Source: Trematomus loennbergii
Lineage: Eukaryota > Chordata > Actinopteri > Perciformes > Nototheniidae
DNA length: 64,000 bases
Direction of reading: 5' to 3'
Assembly: GCA_012861695.1 (NCBI GenBank)
Contig: JAAOOA010000477.1
Location: forward strand, 186,001 to 250,000
Part shown: piece after piece, positions 1-11,271 of the stretch
How the letters are laid out: each line of letters begins with the position of its first letter
How positions within the stretch are numbered: the stretch's first letter is position 1
Position numbers and translations under genes: made by a program
The notes under the pieces: model-generated
Seen by the model: the letters and a program-made list of their open reading frames with translations, nothing else
Told to the model about the DNA's origin: nothing
Databases searched by the model: none

Positions 1-1252
1 TCGTACAGAGATATATTAAGTACACTTAAATGTGTATTTTGTCACTCACTATTTCCCCCTTTTCCTAGTATATATGCTAAACTAAGCTAATCTAAGTGTC
101 TGATGGCTGCAGCCTGTGTCAGTGAGAGCGGTCTGACTGGTTGGACTGCTTCTAATGATTATGATCTCATTCTTCACCTTGAACACACTCCAGCACTGCC
201 TGTACAGGTGAGACTAACTGACTGCAAACGTCCCGTCTGACTGGGAGATAAATAAAGGGTTTTTAAATAGCAAAATTGCATGAAATTTGCTTGTAAAGTC
301 TATTTTATTAATGCCCTGTTTATAAGATGGAGCTTATCATTTGAAATGTCATTGTTTTTAAAGAGGTGGATGGTGAATAATATTACAATTAAAAATGTTT
401 CACTTACATCATGACTTTATTTTTTATTACAGTACACGTTTTCTGAAATGTTATCTTTAAATATACTAACGCATACAGAAACAGCACAGAAATGTGTACA
501 CTGGTTAAAACCAGGATCACATTATTGTGTTATTGTCGACTTATTAGAGTCAAAGGTTTTACAGAGGGGAGTTTTGATATGGGTTTGTACCACTACATAA
601 ATCCAGAAAAACTGTCAGCAGCCTTTAAGAAAAATCTATTCTCCACATGTTTTTTAGGGAAACAGATGTTATAATCCTTAACGCAATCATCAATAATCAG
701 TCTATAAATCTGGCTATTGATGATATATGAACAAACCACTCAGAGCACAGATGGGAGTGAAACTCATTTTGATTAAAAAAATAAAAAGGCCTTGAATTGT
801 GAATTTACATTTTGCAGTACACAGGTAATTAAGTAAAAATAAATAGTAACTAATTCATATGACCACTTTTGTATTAGATTCTAATTTAATCTGGCATTAT
901 TTAATGATAACATAGTAAGGAATCAAAATAGCCCAACCTTTCAAAACTGTCAACCAATGGTGACGTACCTTCACCTGTTAGCGACACAATGCTTGAATAG
1001 CACGTTCTCTAACAGGGAGTTGGCTCAAGGAGTAAGAGGTTAAAATAAGGGCAGTGTCTGCAAGATTCAATACAACCTGTCTGCACTGAGTAAACTAAAA
1101 TATGCTATGAGACAGTGAACAAATGTGCAATCTCATAGTACGTCCCAACACACAATATGTCTATGAATACTTCAGTTGTACTGTGTGAATGAGGTCAAAG
1201 GTTATATTTCAATGTGTGTTCATTGAATTATACTGGAAGTAGTGTATCAGGT
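1..1252 (+). repeat. Tail of an upstream tandem unit (unit 0)
   Basis: This stretch is near-identical to 15594-16400, 35465-36720, 50033-51285 and 62585-63835, which all lie downstream of TRIM copies. The window therefore opens inside the 3' tail of a further TRIM unit whose TRIM gene is off the left edge. It includes a copy of the two-exon candidate gene (103-674). From 675 onward it is AT-rich sequence in which I see no other gene. The match to the other units breaks at about 1252, where a retroposon tail begins. Confidence 0.9.
103..674 (+). pseudogene. Two-exon small gene candidate, copy 0 (frameshifted)
   Basis: Exon a (103-207) is a 35-codon open frame starting at ATG and ending at a consensus donor (CAG|gtgaga). 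Exon b (433-674) follows a T-rich tract and TTACAG acceptor and continues the same frame. Compared with the intact copy at 35566-36139, one T is missing in the run after GAGTCAAAGG near 558, which shifts the last third of the protein. I do not recognise the product. Whether the missing T is real or a consensus error cannot be told from the sequence. The unit structure and the splice signals match the other four copies. Confidence 0.35.
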
Positions 1253-1261
1253 TGTTTCTGC

Positions 1262-1350
1262 TGCACTTTTTCTTAATGTCTTTCATTTTGTAAAGCACTT
1301 TGAATTGCCTTGTGTTGAAAGATGCTATATAAATAAACTTGCCTTGCCTC
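1262..1350 (+). repeat. 3' tail of a LINE/SINE-type retroposon
   Basis: The segment contains the run AAAGCACTTTGAATTGCC followed by ATATAAATAAACTTGCC and a short TGCCT-like tail. The same sequence occurs at 16797-16885, where the tail is longer. This is a common teleost retroposon 3' end. It interrupts the unit tail, since the other units continue with different sequence at this point. Confidence 0.7.
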
Positions 1351-1502
1351 ATTATGTCTCTACAAATAATTATAGTCATTATTTATGTTCTTTCTCAGGG
1401 TGACTGTAATATGTGTCCAGGGTTTTTGGCACATTTAGAAATGTCTATTAATGTTCACTCTACCTCTGAATATATAAATAAATAATGTGCATGTTGACTC
1501 AC

Positions 1503-1548
1503 CCACATCCTTGTTGGCCCTCCACAGGAGCTCGGAGACAGACGGCTC
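1503..1548 (-). CDS. Astacin metalloprotease propeptide exon (isolated)
   Basis: On the minus strand a 46-bp exon lies between a good acceptor (TTTCTGTCAG) and donor (GTGAGT). It encodes EPSVSELLWRANKDV plus the first base of a Gly codon. This resembles the short propeptide segment of fish six-cysteine astacins and hatching enzymes, in which an acidic stretch and a residue pattern like xELxxxANKDVG precede the mature enzyme. No neighbouring astacin exon lies within 3 kb on either side. The downstream exons of this gene would be to the left, beyond the window. It is either part of the unit-0 astacin gene or an orphaned exon. The assignment rests on this short motif and splice sites only. Confidence 0.5.
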
Positions 1549-2012
1549 CTGACAGAAAACCTGCTCATTAGTAAAGTGTAGTAAATACAAAGTAAAATAT
1601 ATACGTAATATATATGTATAATGTATATATATATGAAGCAATGATTAAATGTCCTTTTAGAGAAGCTTCATTGGGTGCAGGAAGATCCTCCTTTGAATGC
1701 ACAATTTTATCGTCATACCTTTAAACTGGAACAATCATTTTTCGCATCATGCACCTGGTCTCCCCTCCCTCTGGATTCATGTGTACATTTGAAACTTCTC
1801 ATTAAAGTAAATGCTGATTTTCCATTTACATTCTGAGGGAAAACAATTGTTTTTCTTTTAGTGGCGATGCTTAAATACCTGTGTCATTAAAGCAGCTCTG
1901 TAAAGGTGTGTTACTACCAGGTGTTTCCATGTGAACTGTGAGGAAGTGTCGCCCCCTAGTGGCACACATCTTTACTGAAGTTACATTCTGAGGTACTTTA
2001 ATTTACATGACA
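1549..2012. other. Intergenic, partly unit-paralogous
   Basis: I see no gene here. From about 1790 the sequence is paralogous to 28916-29140 and 39170-39400, including the block around CGCCCCCTAGTGG. The short stretch around 1740-1770 resembles 19294-19320 and may be another dispersed repeat. Confidence 0.6.
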
Positions 2013-2185
2013 TTACATGTTACTTGTTAGACGCTTTTATCCAAAGCGACTTACATACTCAATACTGTGGACAATCCCCACAGGAGCCATTTGGGGTGAA
2101 GTGTCTCAGGGACACAACGACATGCTGACTGCAGTGGGGTTTGAACCCTGATCTGAGCATTAGGCCACTGCGCCACACGCCTCAT
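2013..2185 (+). repeat. Dispersed teleost repeat, SINE-like
   Basis: The segment contains ACGCTTTTATCCAAAGCGAC followed by the typical GGGACACAACGACATG and GTTTGAACCCTG stretches and an ending CACTGCGCCA. This composition is very common in fish genomes. The copy is absent from the paralogous stretches near 29140 and 39400, so it inserted in this unit only. Confidence 0.65.
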
Positions 2186-2611
2186 TTACTTATCTTGAAT
2201 ATGTTTTTATGTATTCATTTGTCTTTCAAATAAAGTACACTGTGTTATTACCCCTGACTTTCATTCTCTACTATCAGAGTCCTTTCTGTACGAAGCCTCG
2301 TTGTTCATTCATTACAAGCAGAGGGTCTTTAAGCAACGACCTGCAGAGTGAACGCTTCATCTCAAAGCAGTTTATCAAGATTCATATCAACATTCAAACA
2401 CTGTGTTCATTTCTTTGGATTATGCAGCCATATATCCACTAACAGTGTCAGCGAGAAAGATGTGGAAAATCATCTTCACATTATTGAGGTTTTGAGAAAA
2501 TACCTTTTATTTCCTCGATTAGAGTTAATGTCCTCCTTGAGCTCTAGAGACAAGACTAAGAGATACATTCAATGATGCTAACACCACAAACACTCAGTAT
2601 GAAGTCAGATG

Positions 2612-2612
<1 letters not shown>
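2186..2612. other. Intergenic, unit-paralogous
   Basis: The segment matches 29150-29400 and 39400-39700, and its right part (around 2515-2555) matches the left flank of the Harbinger nest at 39670-39702. There is no convincing gene. Confidence 0.6.

Positions 2613-2660
<48 letters not shown>
2613..2660 (+). repeat. (TG)n microsatellite, short allele
   Basis: About 48 bp of TG repeats with one interruption. The paralogous position in unit B (19925-20318) is about eight times longer and contains GTGTGA hexamers. Confidence 0.95.
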
Positions 2661-2661
<1 letters not shown>

Positions 2662-3097
2662 AGCTGTGAGTGGATGGAGCGTGCCACAGGGGGAAATATA
2701 CTCTTTTATAAATTCATTGATTTTATATTAAACACTATTTCTTAGCAAAGGAACTGTTAGCAAAGTGGAATATAAATGATATATTTTCCAATACAGATGT
2801 TCTGTGATATTGTTCTGTGTTCTTGCAACTCAGTGTTTCTATAGTTTAGTCATGATACTTTTACTTACATCAAATTATTTTGTGAAGTGGAAAAAGAGCA
2901 ATCGGATCCCATTGAGTTCGTGTTTGTAAAAGTCTGAATCTCATAGCTAGAGAATTTATATTTGATGCAAATGTATACTTCTACTTTACGGAGGAAGATC
3001 AGGGCCACATGTGAAATACTTGTTGAGATCTGAACAGAAGTGATAACATTTAGAATTCTGGAAAATAAGTCTGAATTCTGTGTTTACTTCCTGTCTA
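2661..3097. other. Unit flank left of the astacin exons
   Basis: Paralogous to about 20400-20830 and 51600-52000. No gene is seen. The block around GGAGGAAGATCAGGGCC is shared by the three units. Confidence 0.6.
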
Positions 3098-3800
3098 AAG
3101 AAGTAAAGTAAGTAAGTAAAACTTTATTTATATAGCACCCTTCTCAACACGAATGCACAAAGTGCTTTACAGTATACAGTACTCAATTCAAAGTACAACT
3201 ATAAATGTAGAATAAAAGGCATAAAACACAGCAGGTAAAACATAGGATAAACTCCAATGAGAAACAGCTACTAACTCACCTCCTCTGACGCCCCAAAGGC
3301 CTGTCGGAAAGGTGAGTCTTTAGCTGCCCCTTAATCTCTACTGAGGCAGAGGCTCTCAGTTTCTGAGGGAGGTCATTCCAAAGCCTTGGGCCACCGCCTC
3401 AAAGGCACGGCCCCCCTTAGTTTTTAGCCTGGTTCGGGGCACCCTTAGGAGGCCTTGCTCAGAGGACCTCAGGGCCCTGGTTGTGCTGTGAGTGTGGATA
3501 AGGTCATTAACGTAGGCTGGGGCTTGGCCATGGACAGCTCTATATGTGAAGACCAATACCTTGAATTGGGTTCTGAGATGGACAGGGAGCCAGTGCAGGG
3601 CAGAAAGGATCGGAGTGATGTGGCATGTTATTTTGGACCGAGTGAGCAATCTGGCTGCAGCGTTTTGGACCTGTTGTAACCGGTTTATTGATGTTCTGTT
3701 GAGGCAGGAAAAAAGAGCATTACAGTAATCAAGCCGGGATGAGATAAAGGCATGGATAGCCATCTCCATTTCTGCATTGGATAGAACCCCCCTGAGAAGA
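3098..3800 (-). mobile_element. 5'-truncated L2/CR1-type LINE end
   Basis: A minus-strand frame (3808 down to 3356) encodes the conserved C-terminal part of an L2/CR1-like reverse transcriptase protein: a FISSRLDYCNALFS block, then QQVQNAAARLLT, then a SALHWLPVHLRTQFK block and a VFTYRAVHGQAP block. Downstream on the minus strand is a typical 3' UTR (3350-3120), containing the complement of TTTATTTATATAGC and ending in a TAAG-type simple tail near 3098-3118. The element lacks the catalytic RT core and endonuclease, so it cannot move by itself. It is absent from the paralogous positions in units B and D, so it inserted after the duplication that separated them. Confidence 0.85.
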
Positions 3801-4425
3801 AATGTCACTTATCGTCAGATCTCACAAACTATTTTACATGTGGCCCCTAATCATATGTCTCTAATCCTCTTTTAGCACTAATCCTCTAGATCCGTAGATT
3901 AGGGCCACATGTTTAAAAAAAGAAAATTTAGATTTGACCAAAAGTGTATTTCTTAAAAGTCAGAATTCTAACTAACAAAAAATAACTTTTGGTCAGATCT
4001 CACTTTTTTCTTTTCAGTTGTGGCACTAATCATCTTCTGTACAACTCCAAATATTATATATACTTTTGACTCCAAAACGATTATTTTGGCAGCTTCAGTT
4101 ACTTAACAAAATACTTAAATACAAGATCAACAAATGATTTATGATGCTTTTCCAATTACATAATATATACCTTTATGCACCATTTTGTGCTTTTGGTAAG
4201 TTACGTTTGTTTTGATGCTGACATTTGAACACAGACACATATAAGTAATACGAGTTTGAGTTTATACATAAGAGATTCTGCAGCTTTCACACATCTTTCA
4301 CCTCTTCTTCACACCTTTCTTCAATCTTAGGTAGTAGAATTTAAAATCAGGAACATTTTCTGAAGTACAAAAGTGTTAACAAGTGCACAAACTACAAAAT
4401 ACACTTCATTGAACATGTTTGAAGA
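3801..4425. other. Unit flank with an empty MITE site
   Basis: No gene is seen. Position 4115-4118 (TTAA) is the unoccupied target of the TTAA-flanked MITE that is present in unit B (21029-22010) and unit D (52186-54704). The surrounding 4020-4425 aligns with both of those units. Confidence 0.75.
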
Positions 4426-5714
4426 TTTATTATCAACACACTTTCTCAGACTGTGTTATAAAGAGCAGGTTTGATGTGTAAATTGTCCCCATGTCCTCAG
4501 GTTTCTTCACCACCTGTTGGAACAGAAAAACACGTTAAAGGCGACAAACACTTTCCTTTGCCTGAAAACAGATGAATGAAGGGAACCCAGCGTGTGCTTT
4601 CTTACCTTTCAACATGTGTACAGCGTGTTCAGTCTGCTGATGTCCTTCCTGCTCATCTGATTGGCCGCGCCGAACTCTACGTTGGCGTTGGGGATCGGCA
4701 CCATGGTGGGCATATTGTTCCCACTGAAGGCATACCTGGAAACATTAAGAGCACAGAGGCTTCATTATTATTAGCTTGTATATATATTAAACATTTAGAA
4801 ACCATTGAGACTCAAATGTTCCTAAACGAGTCGGTTCAGTCACCAAAACAAATCTGCTCTATCTCAATATTATGACGACATATTTATTGTGTAAATGAGA
4901 AAAAGGCCCATAAGGCAGTGTAGGTAAATTGTATATTTAGCATTTCTTTGAGAGCTTGGGACCTATTTTAATCCTGGTTTCACTCTTATCAATGTTATGC
5001 ATTTAAATATTATCTATCATTATTATTTGCCAACTGTTTATTCATTCTGTCGCTGTAATAACTTCATTTAGCTGCTTTATTAAGAAAAGAATAAAAGAAG
5101 AGATGGGTTGGACTATTCAAAATGTTTTCAGATTTTTTTTCAGAATTATATTTTTTTCTCAGAATTAGAACAATTTCAAAATGTTCTCGGAATTCTAACT
5201 TTTTCAAAGAATTTGAGTTTTTTTCATAATTTTCACTTTCCCTCCTAATTTGATTATTTTCTCATATTTTCAATTTTTTTTTGCATATTTTGACTTTTTT
5301 CTCAAAATGTCACTTTTTCACAGAACTAGACTTTTTTCATATTTAGATTTTTCTAAGATTTAGATTTTTTCTCAAAATTCAAACTTACCCAAAAATATAT
5401 AAATTCTTAATGTTACTCACCTGTCCAGGCTTTTTTCAAATAAAAACGGACCTTTTTGAAACATATTTAGCTGTTTTGGGGTCTGTAGAAATACATTTGC
5501 ACTTGTATTTCTTGGGCTCTCCTTACTGCAATTCAAGCCTCAGTTCTGTCTACAATTCATTGTTTTGGGTGAACTGTTCCTTTGACTTATATCCAATATA
5601 TTGTATATAAATGAAGATGAATGCTTGGTAACCTGTGGTACTGCATGACGGAGTTGTAGTCGTATGGTGTGTTCAGGTTCAGCGTGTTTATCTTGTCGAA
5701 GGCGTACGCCCAAC
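4426..5714 (-). pseudogene. Astacin metalloprotease, 3' exons of unit A
   Basis: Two coding exons are readable on the minus strand. The exon at 5714-5633 (acceptor TCCTCTCAG, donor GTTACC) encodes GWAYAFDKINTLNLNTPYDY followed by the Met-turn SVMQYHR. The exon at 4735-4609 (acceptor TTTCCAG) starts YAFSGNNMPTMVPIPNAN and ends SRLNTLYTC and a stop. The family's Met-turn Tyr, the fifth zinc ligand, is present. A 3' UTR exon near 4515 and a polyadenylation signal (AATAAA, complement at 4426-4431) follow. The exon with the HExxH zinc site is missing from this unit: the sequence to the right runs into SINE-like and hAT sequence and then the TRIM promoter. Astacins are secreted zinc endopeptidases. 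This copy has no N-terminal half and should be inactive, unless the exons are spliced to distant ones. Confidence 0.8.
5126..5375 (+). repeat. Degenerate T-rich repeat in astacin intron
   Basis: Runs of T alternate with CAGAATT or CATATTT-like blocks at irregular spacing of 20-30 bp. The same region is at 23013-23310 and, shortened, at 55725-55910. It lies in the intron between the last two astacin coding exons. Confidence 0.75.
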
Positions 5715-6900
5715 CTGAGAGGACGAGAATCACAGTGAGGGTCAGAAAACACAGAAAATGAACTTCACCCCATTCCTCAGATCATTGTGAAGTTAGTTGT
5801 GTATTAGATGAGTGTAAAACATGAAAGGGTTGATCAATACAGGATTTAAAGTGACATTATTTGGCTGTGATTTCAATGTATTCCCATGGAGTTGCATCCA
5901 TTATGAATGCAACTAACAGTAAGTCAATTTAGCATGATTACTTTTCATCAGTGTTCAAATTAGATTGGATTTGTTCTGAGCAGAATGATATAAATGCAGA
6001 GTTTTCACTTTCTGTTTTGCTGACTGGGAAACAGAATCTCTTAGCTCACCAAAAAGCTGACCTTAACACCAGTGCCTAGATCTACAAAATGTCACCCAAA
6101 GACACAAGTATAAACCAAGGAGAGACTCAAGGGGCGGACAAAAGACTACAATCAGATGCAAAAGAGCTGCGAGAAGACCAAAGAAACTACAAAGACATGA
6201 AAAACAGCTGCAAAACGACACGAAGAAACTATGAAAAGTGTGAAAATAACAACAGATACATAAAGAAACTCCAAAGAGAGTCAAATGACTATGTGATATG
6301 TTTTCAAAGACTCAACTTGACTACAAAGACACTCATTATTTCATATCTGGAGTTTTTGCACTTTGTATTTTATATTTCTTAAATTGTGTTCACTGTTGCC
6401 TGCATAAGGGACTTTGCCTCTCTTCAAAAGTTGACATGTGCTCTTCCTCAGAGTGACAGAAGAGCTCAAACTGTTCTCTGCTAATGTTTGTCCTGACGTC
6501 TCACTGTTTACCTTTCACTCTACAACAAGCGTCTTTGTCCGGAGGGATTTGAAGAATGAGTGGCACGTACGCAGCACAAAGCGCAGTGTGCTGAGGAATC
6601 TGCTCTCCACTGAGGCGTGTGTTGTGTTCTCACTTAAGAAGAATGGTCTGAACGCACGCTGAGGAAACCAGTTCTCACTCACCTTGACTTTTTGTCTGCG
6701 TTCCAACTCGCATACTTTTCTCTTTTTAGTATGCTACCTGGAACTTTGAACCTCTTCCTCATACTTGTCTGCACGAAGGATTTTGGTCCAGGTTATCCAG
6801 AAAATACGGGGGTCAACCGGTGCAAACACTTCCATTCAGACATTTAAAGGGTTTCGATGACCTGTATTGTGTTATATATTTGGGTGCATGTAAATGGTCT
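5715..6900. other. Unit segment right of the astacin exons
   Basis: Paralogous to 23650-25030 and 56250-57770. Positions 6090-6300 hold a degenerate purine-rich tandem repeat made of AAAGACTACAAAGAGAC-like words. Compared with B and D, this copy lacks about 250-550 bp of that repeat. Positions 6438-6662 are an unexplained 74-codon open stretch that is unchanged apart from a substitution or two in units B and D (see findings). I cannot assign a gene. Confidence 0.55.
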
Positions 6901-7034
6901 GGTTTCAGACAGAGGGTGAAAAGTTAGGTGCCTTGCTCAAGGGCACTTCGGCAGTGGCCCAGGAGGTGAACTGGCCCCTCTCCAGTACCAGTCCATACCG
7001 GCAACCCTTCGGGCCAAAGTCCAATCCCCTACAG
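6901..7034 (+). repeat. SINE-like repeat, left part, split by a hAT insertion
   Basis: Contains the words GGTGCCTTGCTCAAGGGCAC and AACCCTTCGGGCC typical of a common teleost repeat. The unbroken copy is at 57771-57953 in unit D. The right part of this copy resumes at 8487 after the hAT element. Confidence 0.8.
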
Positions 7035-8486
7035 CAGCCGCGGCGCCAGGATTTCAATTGTGGGTGGGCCAATGTAATTTCGGCTGGGCCTGTTCTAATA
7101 GATGTTTCTCGTTAACAAAAATGTAATAAAAATAAATGCCTGCATATCATTGTAGGCAACTGTGTAATGCATATTTCCTATAGTAAAGACACTTTTTCAA
7201 AACCCTTCTCTTTTAAACATTTTCACTTATGAGAAGCTTAAATATTATTTAAATGATTAAGCGGCACGCCGCAATGAGTGAAAATAAATGTTATACTGCA
7301 TGTTATTTAGTTTTGGTTCACAATACATTGATACGTTTAGAAACAAAGAGCATACAACGGCAGAATATGGAATAATGAGCGAGCACCTGATGTGTCTTTG
7401 TGGTTAGATTGCAGCCTGCTGTCCTTTAGCGGATCTAGCGAAGTGAGCGGCCGTGCGTAAAAGGCACTGGTTCTCTGACGCGGCACTTTTCAGAGGCTGC
7501 AGATTTATCATTAGGCTACTTACTTCTGATACTGCAGAGCTTTTGGGCAGCAGACACTGTTGCTTCACACTCATAAGCTTTGCTGATTTGGGCTGGAGAA
7601 TGCCTGCCGCGTCTGGGTGCGCTCTGGTAGTTGCAAATGGCATGACATTTTAGCTCTACGTTTCTTAATCATTTCCCTAGATATTTAGTCTCAATATGAA
7701 ATGAGGAATCTCTTGCTTTGCACACGTGACAATTATGTCCGGTAAAACTTTACGTGTTCCCGATTTTTCTCAATGATCTCTCCCTGTCGGCCCTCTGGGT
7801 TGAGTAGCTGATGGAGGATGGTTCCATGGTCAGACTTCTCGCACTGTCTGTAGTTTGTATTTCTCTCCATAGCTATTGCATGAGCTGCGCTGCATTCGTG
7901 TTTACTGAGAGCATAGTCGATATGTTTCCAGTCCCTGTAACCATGGCGACTGAATGTATCTTCTCCGCCGGCCCCGCCTCTCACTAAAATGCCGGCATAT
8001 TTTACAAAACACTGTCCTTGCTAATGCTATACTCCAAGAATGTGTTCACTCTCGTCTCTCTAAGGCGGCACCTGCTGTGACTCTTCTTACTCTTTAAAAT
8101 GAAAACCTGAACATCGATTGTTGTGACATCGTTAGTGAGTGCGGTATATTTTTGTGTCTGTCCAGTCCACTGTCCTCCATCTGCGCGCGCCCGCGAGACG
8201 TTCTACGATGTGTTTGCTCCCGCGCTTCCACTATGAGTTCGGTCCAAATTCACATTTTACGTTGCCTGATTACATTAATTCATGTTGCTTTTAATTTTCT
8301 ACGTTTTTTTTAAAGGGAAACACATGTTTGCTCTTATTTTATTATGTAATCGTTAGTTTTGATAATCAAAAATTAAATGTTGGAAACTATATTTTCGCCC
8401 AGTCATTTTTGATCAATGAATGGGTGGGCCCAGTAACAGAGTGGGTGGGCCTAGGCCCAGTAGGCCCACCCATAACGCCGCGGCTG
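7035..8486 (-). mobile_element. hAT element with TTF-type zinc finger remnant
   Basis: The element is 1452 bp. It is bounded by perfect 11-bp inverted repeats (CAGCCGCGGCG at 7035 and its complement ending at 8486) and by an 8-bp duplication CCCTACAG (7027-7034 and 8487-8494). The unoccupied site with one CCCTACAG is at about 57922 in unit D. On the minus strand, 7984-7733 encodes a stretch including HGYRDWKHIDYALSKHECSA, which resembles the TTF-type zinc finger at the N-terminus of ZMYM1-like hAT transposases. The catalytic region is not found, so this is an internally deleted, non-autonomous element. The target is inside another repeat. Confidence 0.92.
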
Positions 8487-8700
8487 CCCTACAGACTGAA
8501 CCACTCCCGCCCCTTGAATGACTTTGTATACTGCAGGGTAGCTTGTGAATTTACTCCAGGTGGAACTAAAGTCTGATTTAACACTTGATTATATTTCACA
8601 TCATTCATCCAGATCTGTAAAGTAACTAAAGGTATTAATCAATTGTAGTGGAGTAAAAGTACAAAGTAGCAACAAATGGCACTTATGTACAGACTGTTAA
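8487..8700 (+). repeat. Right end of SINE-like repeat and partial hAT-like repeat
   Basis: After the hAT target duplication, the SINE-like repeat ends near 8513. It is joined directly to the interior of the dispersed repeat seen in longer form at 30661-31089 and 45512-46016. The identical junction occurs at 57953 in unit D. It marks a deletion shared by A and D that removed the astacin zinc-site exons. Confidence 0.8.
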
Positions 8701-8933
8701 AGGTGATTTAAACCTGAGAGCAGGATTAGCTGAAAAGAGTCCAAGGAAGCTTATTTAAAAGTTAACAGCATTTAATTAAACAAATGATACGGTGATACAA
8801 ATGGAATGTGTAAGAGTGGATCGGCTCTCCCGTTCGCGTGGGGTGCCGCTGCCTCCTCCCAGCTGTTGTTTATCGCGTGGCCGGGGTAGAGAGAGAGCGT
8901 TTTTTCCTGTCCATCATATGTTATAGTCTATAG
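8701..8933 (+). other. Conserved TRIM upstream segment, left half
   Basis: Paralogous to 31090-31325 and 58130-58370. It contains GC-rich sequence and no gene. It is interrupted at 8933 by the hAT element and continues at 11280. Unit C lacks this segment. Confidence 0.7.
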
Positions 8934-11271
8934 CAGTGATTCTCAAATGGGGTACGCGGACCCCTATGGGGTACGTGGGGGTACTGCAGGGGGTACGCGA
9001 GAGAAAACAATAAAAAGGTTAATAAAAAAAATGCTTTTTTGCTTATGCTTGGTACAACTTATATTTGCCGTACTCGCCATTAACTGTTATTGCTCAGGTT
9101 ATTCTCGCCCCCCTCCGACGTAAGTGTGAAGTATTTACTTCGCAGCCGAATGGGGCCAGCTAGAACCGGTTTTCGGTACATCGTATGCGGTATCACTGCT
9201 CATCGCTAAAGCCAAAAAGCCGTTCACGATCGCTGAGGACCTGTTACTCCCAGCTGCTGTTGTTTTGGCCGAGACGATGCTGGACAGAAGTGCAAGGAGA
9301 AGTTCAAAACGGTGCCTCTTTCTAATGACACCGTTTCACGCAGAATAGAACGAATGGGCAGATATTGTTGAACAAGTTGTGGGAAAACTTGGCGAAACAT
9401 TTTCACTCCAGCTTGATGAATCGACCGATGTCAGCGTAAGGCTCAGCTCATTGCTTTCGTGAGATACGTGGATACTGACGACATTTATGAAAATGTGCTT
9501 TTCTGCAAGACCTTAGAGGGGAAAACAACGGGGAGGACATTTTTAATGTTGTGAATGATTTCTTTATTGAAAACGAGCTGGACTGGAGAAACTGCATGAG
9601 TGTTTACTGACGGAGCTGCCTCAATGACGGGCCGATTTAAAGGGCTCATGGCACGTATTAGGGATACAAATCCAGAAGTGCAGTGGAATCACTGTGTCAT
9701 ACACAGGGAAGCACTGGCGGCCAAAAAGCTGAGTCCTGTGTTGCATGACGTTTTGAACAACAGCATCAAAGTGATTAACTTCATAAAGTCAAGGCCACTC
9801 AATGCGCGTCTGTTTTCACCGCCTTTGCGAGGACATGGGAGCTGAACACACCCAACTACTGCTTTGCACACAGAAGTGCGCTGGCTCTCTCGGGGCAGGA
9901 TACTGAGCAGGCTGTTGGAGTTACGATCGGAGGTGCACACCTTTCTGTCAGAGCAAGGATCTCCCTATGCCACACTGTTTGAGGACACAGATTGGCTTGC
10001 AAAGCTTTGCTATCTGGCAGACATATTCAGCAGAATGAGCTGAATGTGTGCATGCAGGAAAGAACACCACATTCTGAACCTGTATGACAAGGTGGGTGGT
10101 TTCGTAAAGAAAGCAGAGTTGTGGAAACGGGCATGTGCACAGGGGGATTTCACCTGCTTTCCTCAGGTAGATGCTTTCCTCTCCAGTGAGGATGTGCAGA
10201 GCGCTCCAGTCAAGTCCATTATAGAGGAACACTTGGCCAACCTGATAGTTAGTTTCAAGTCGTACTTTCCTGACATGGAGGATAAACCTGCACAGCTTGA
10301 TTGGGTAAGAAACCCATTTCTTCTGTCAGAAGCAAACAGAGAAAAGCTTCCTCTCTGTCACCAGGAAAAACTCTTGGATGTGTCATCTGACCGCGGCCTA
10401 AAGATGACATTTGAAAACTCCACTCTCACGCAGTTTTGGGTGTGTGTGAAAAAGGAGCATCCTGAGCTGGGAAAAACAGCTTTGGAGCAGCTACTGCCCT
10501 TTGGATCCACATATTTGTGTGAGGCCTCCTTCTCTGCAATGACTCTGATCAAAACAAAGCAGAGAAACAGACTGGGCCTGGAAAAGAGTCTGATCACTGC
10601 TGTGTCCTCTCTGCCACCAAGGATGACCAAGATGCTCAGTGAAGGACAAGCACACGTTTCACACTAAAGTGAGTGCTAAAGTGCTCTTATTATTACTTGT
10701 TAGTGTTATTGCAATTTATAATTTATTTATTATTACAATTGTTTGTTTTTTTGTCAATGTTTTGACACTAAATTGTATTTTCTATTTTCAAATGCAGTTT
10801 AATGCACCTAAAACTCATTAATAGTGTCATTGCAGTGTTATTACGTAGTTTTTATTGTAATTGCACATTTTTGTTACAATGTTTTGTTTGTTTTTTAACC
10901 CTTTCATGCATTGTGACTTATTTAATGCTGTTTTCTTGTTTATGCATGGGGTTTTGGATGGTAGCACATCAGGCACCACATTTTATTATAATATTTGTTT
11001 ATTGTATTTTATAGTTTTTGCATAATATAACATTTTGTTAATTGGTTCGTTAAACATATAATTATTACTTAAAAATCTGTCGTTATGTTCTTTGTTTGTT
11101 GTAATTCATGGATGAAGGAGTTCATAAATCACACACTGATGGAACATCACTATATTGTAATTATTTATATAGGCTTTTTCTATCAAAAATGTTCGGGGTC
11201 GGTCAGGGGGTACTTGGCTGAGAAAATGTTTCAAAGGGGGTACATTACTGAAAAAAGTTTGAGAAGCACTG
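8934..11271 (+). mobile_element. hAT (Charlie/SCAND3-like) element
   Basis: The element is 2338 bp. The left end CAGTGATTCTCAAA (8934) and the complement of the right end (CAGTGCTTCTCAAA, ending at 11271) match at 13 of 14 positions. An 8-bp duplication GTCTATAG flanks it (8926-8933 and 11272-11279). Unit B (about 31323) shows the intact empty site GTCTATAG, and unit D (about 58364) a near-identical one. The ends begin with sequence rich in GGGGTAC words. It contains a transposase reading frame (9190-10667) with frameshifts, so it is no longer autonomous in this form. Confidence 0.95.
9190..10667 (+). pseudogene. hAT transposase, SCAND3/ZBED5-like, frameshifted
   Basis: The frames can be read in order. 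The N-terminal block KKPFTIAEDLLLPAAVV is at about 9212-9270. LQLDESTDVS, an RNase H-like catalytic block, is near 9410. DGAASMTGRFKGLMARIRD and HCVIHREALAAKKLSP lie at 9605-9735. EVRWLSRGR is near 9875. The C-terminal dimerisation domain contains LLPFGSTYLCEASFSAM (about 10495-10545), and the stop is at 10667. The last 207 codons (10044-10667) are in one frame. Upstream there are at least three frame changes (near 9330-9350, 9500 and 9840). This type is common in vertebrates and is related to domesticated SCAND3/ZBED genes. This copy lies in a recognisable transposon and shows no sign of host use. Confidence 0.9.

Noticed and set aside
2013..2185. Possible tRNA gene or tRNA-derived promoter in the GTTTGAACCC stretch
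   Set aside because: There is no cloverleaf. The sequence belongs to a common dispersed fish repeat.
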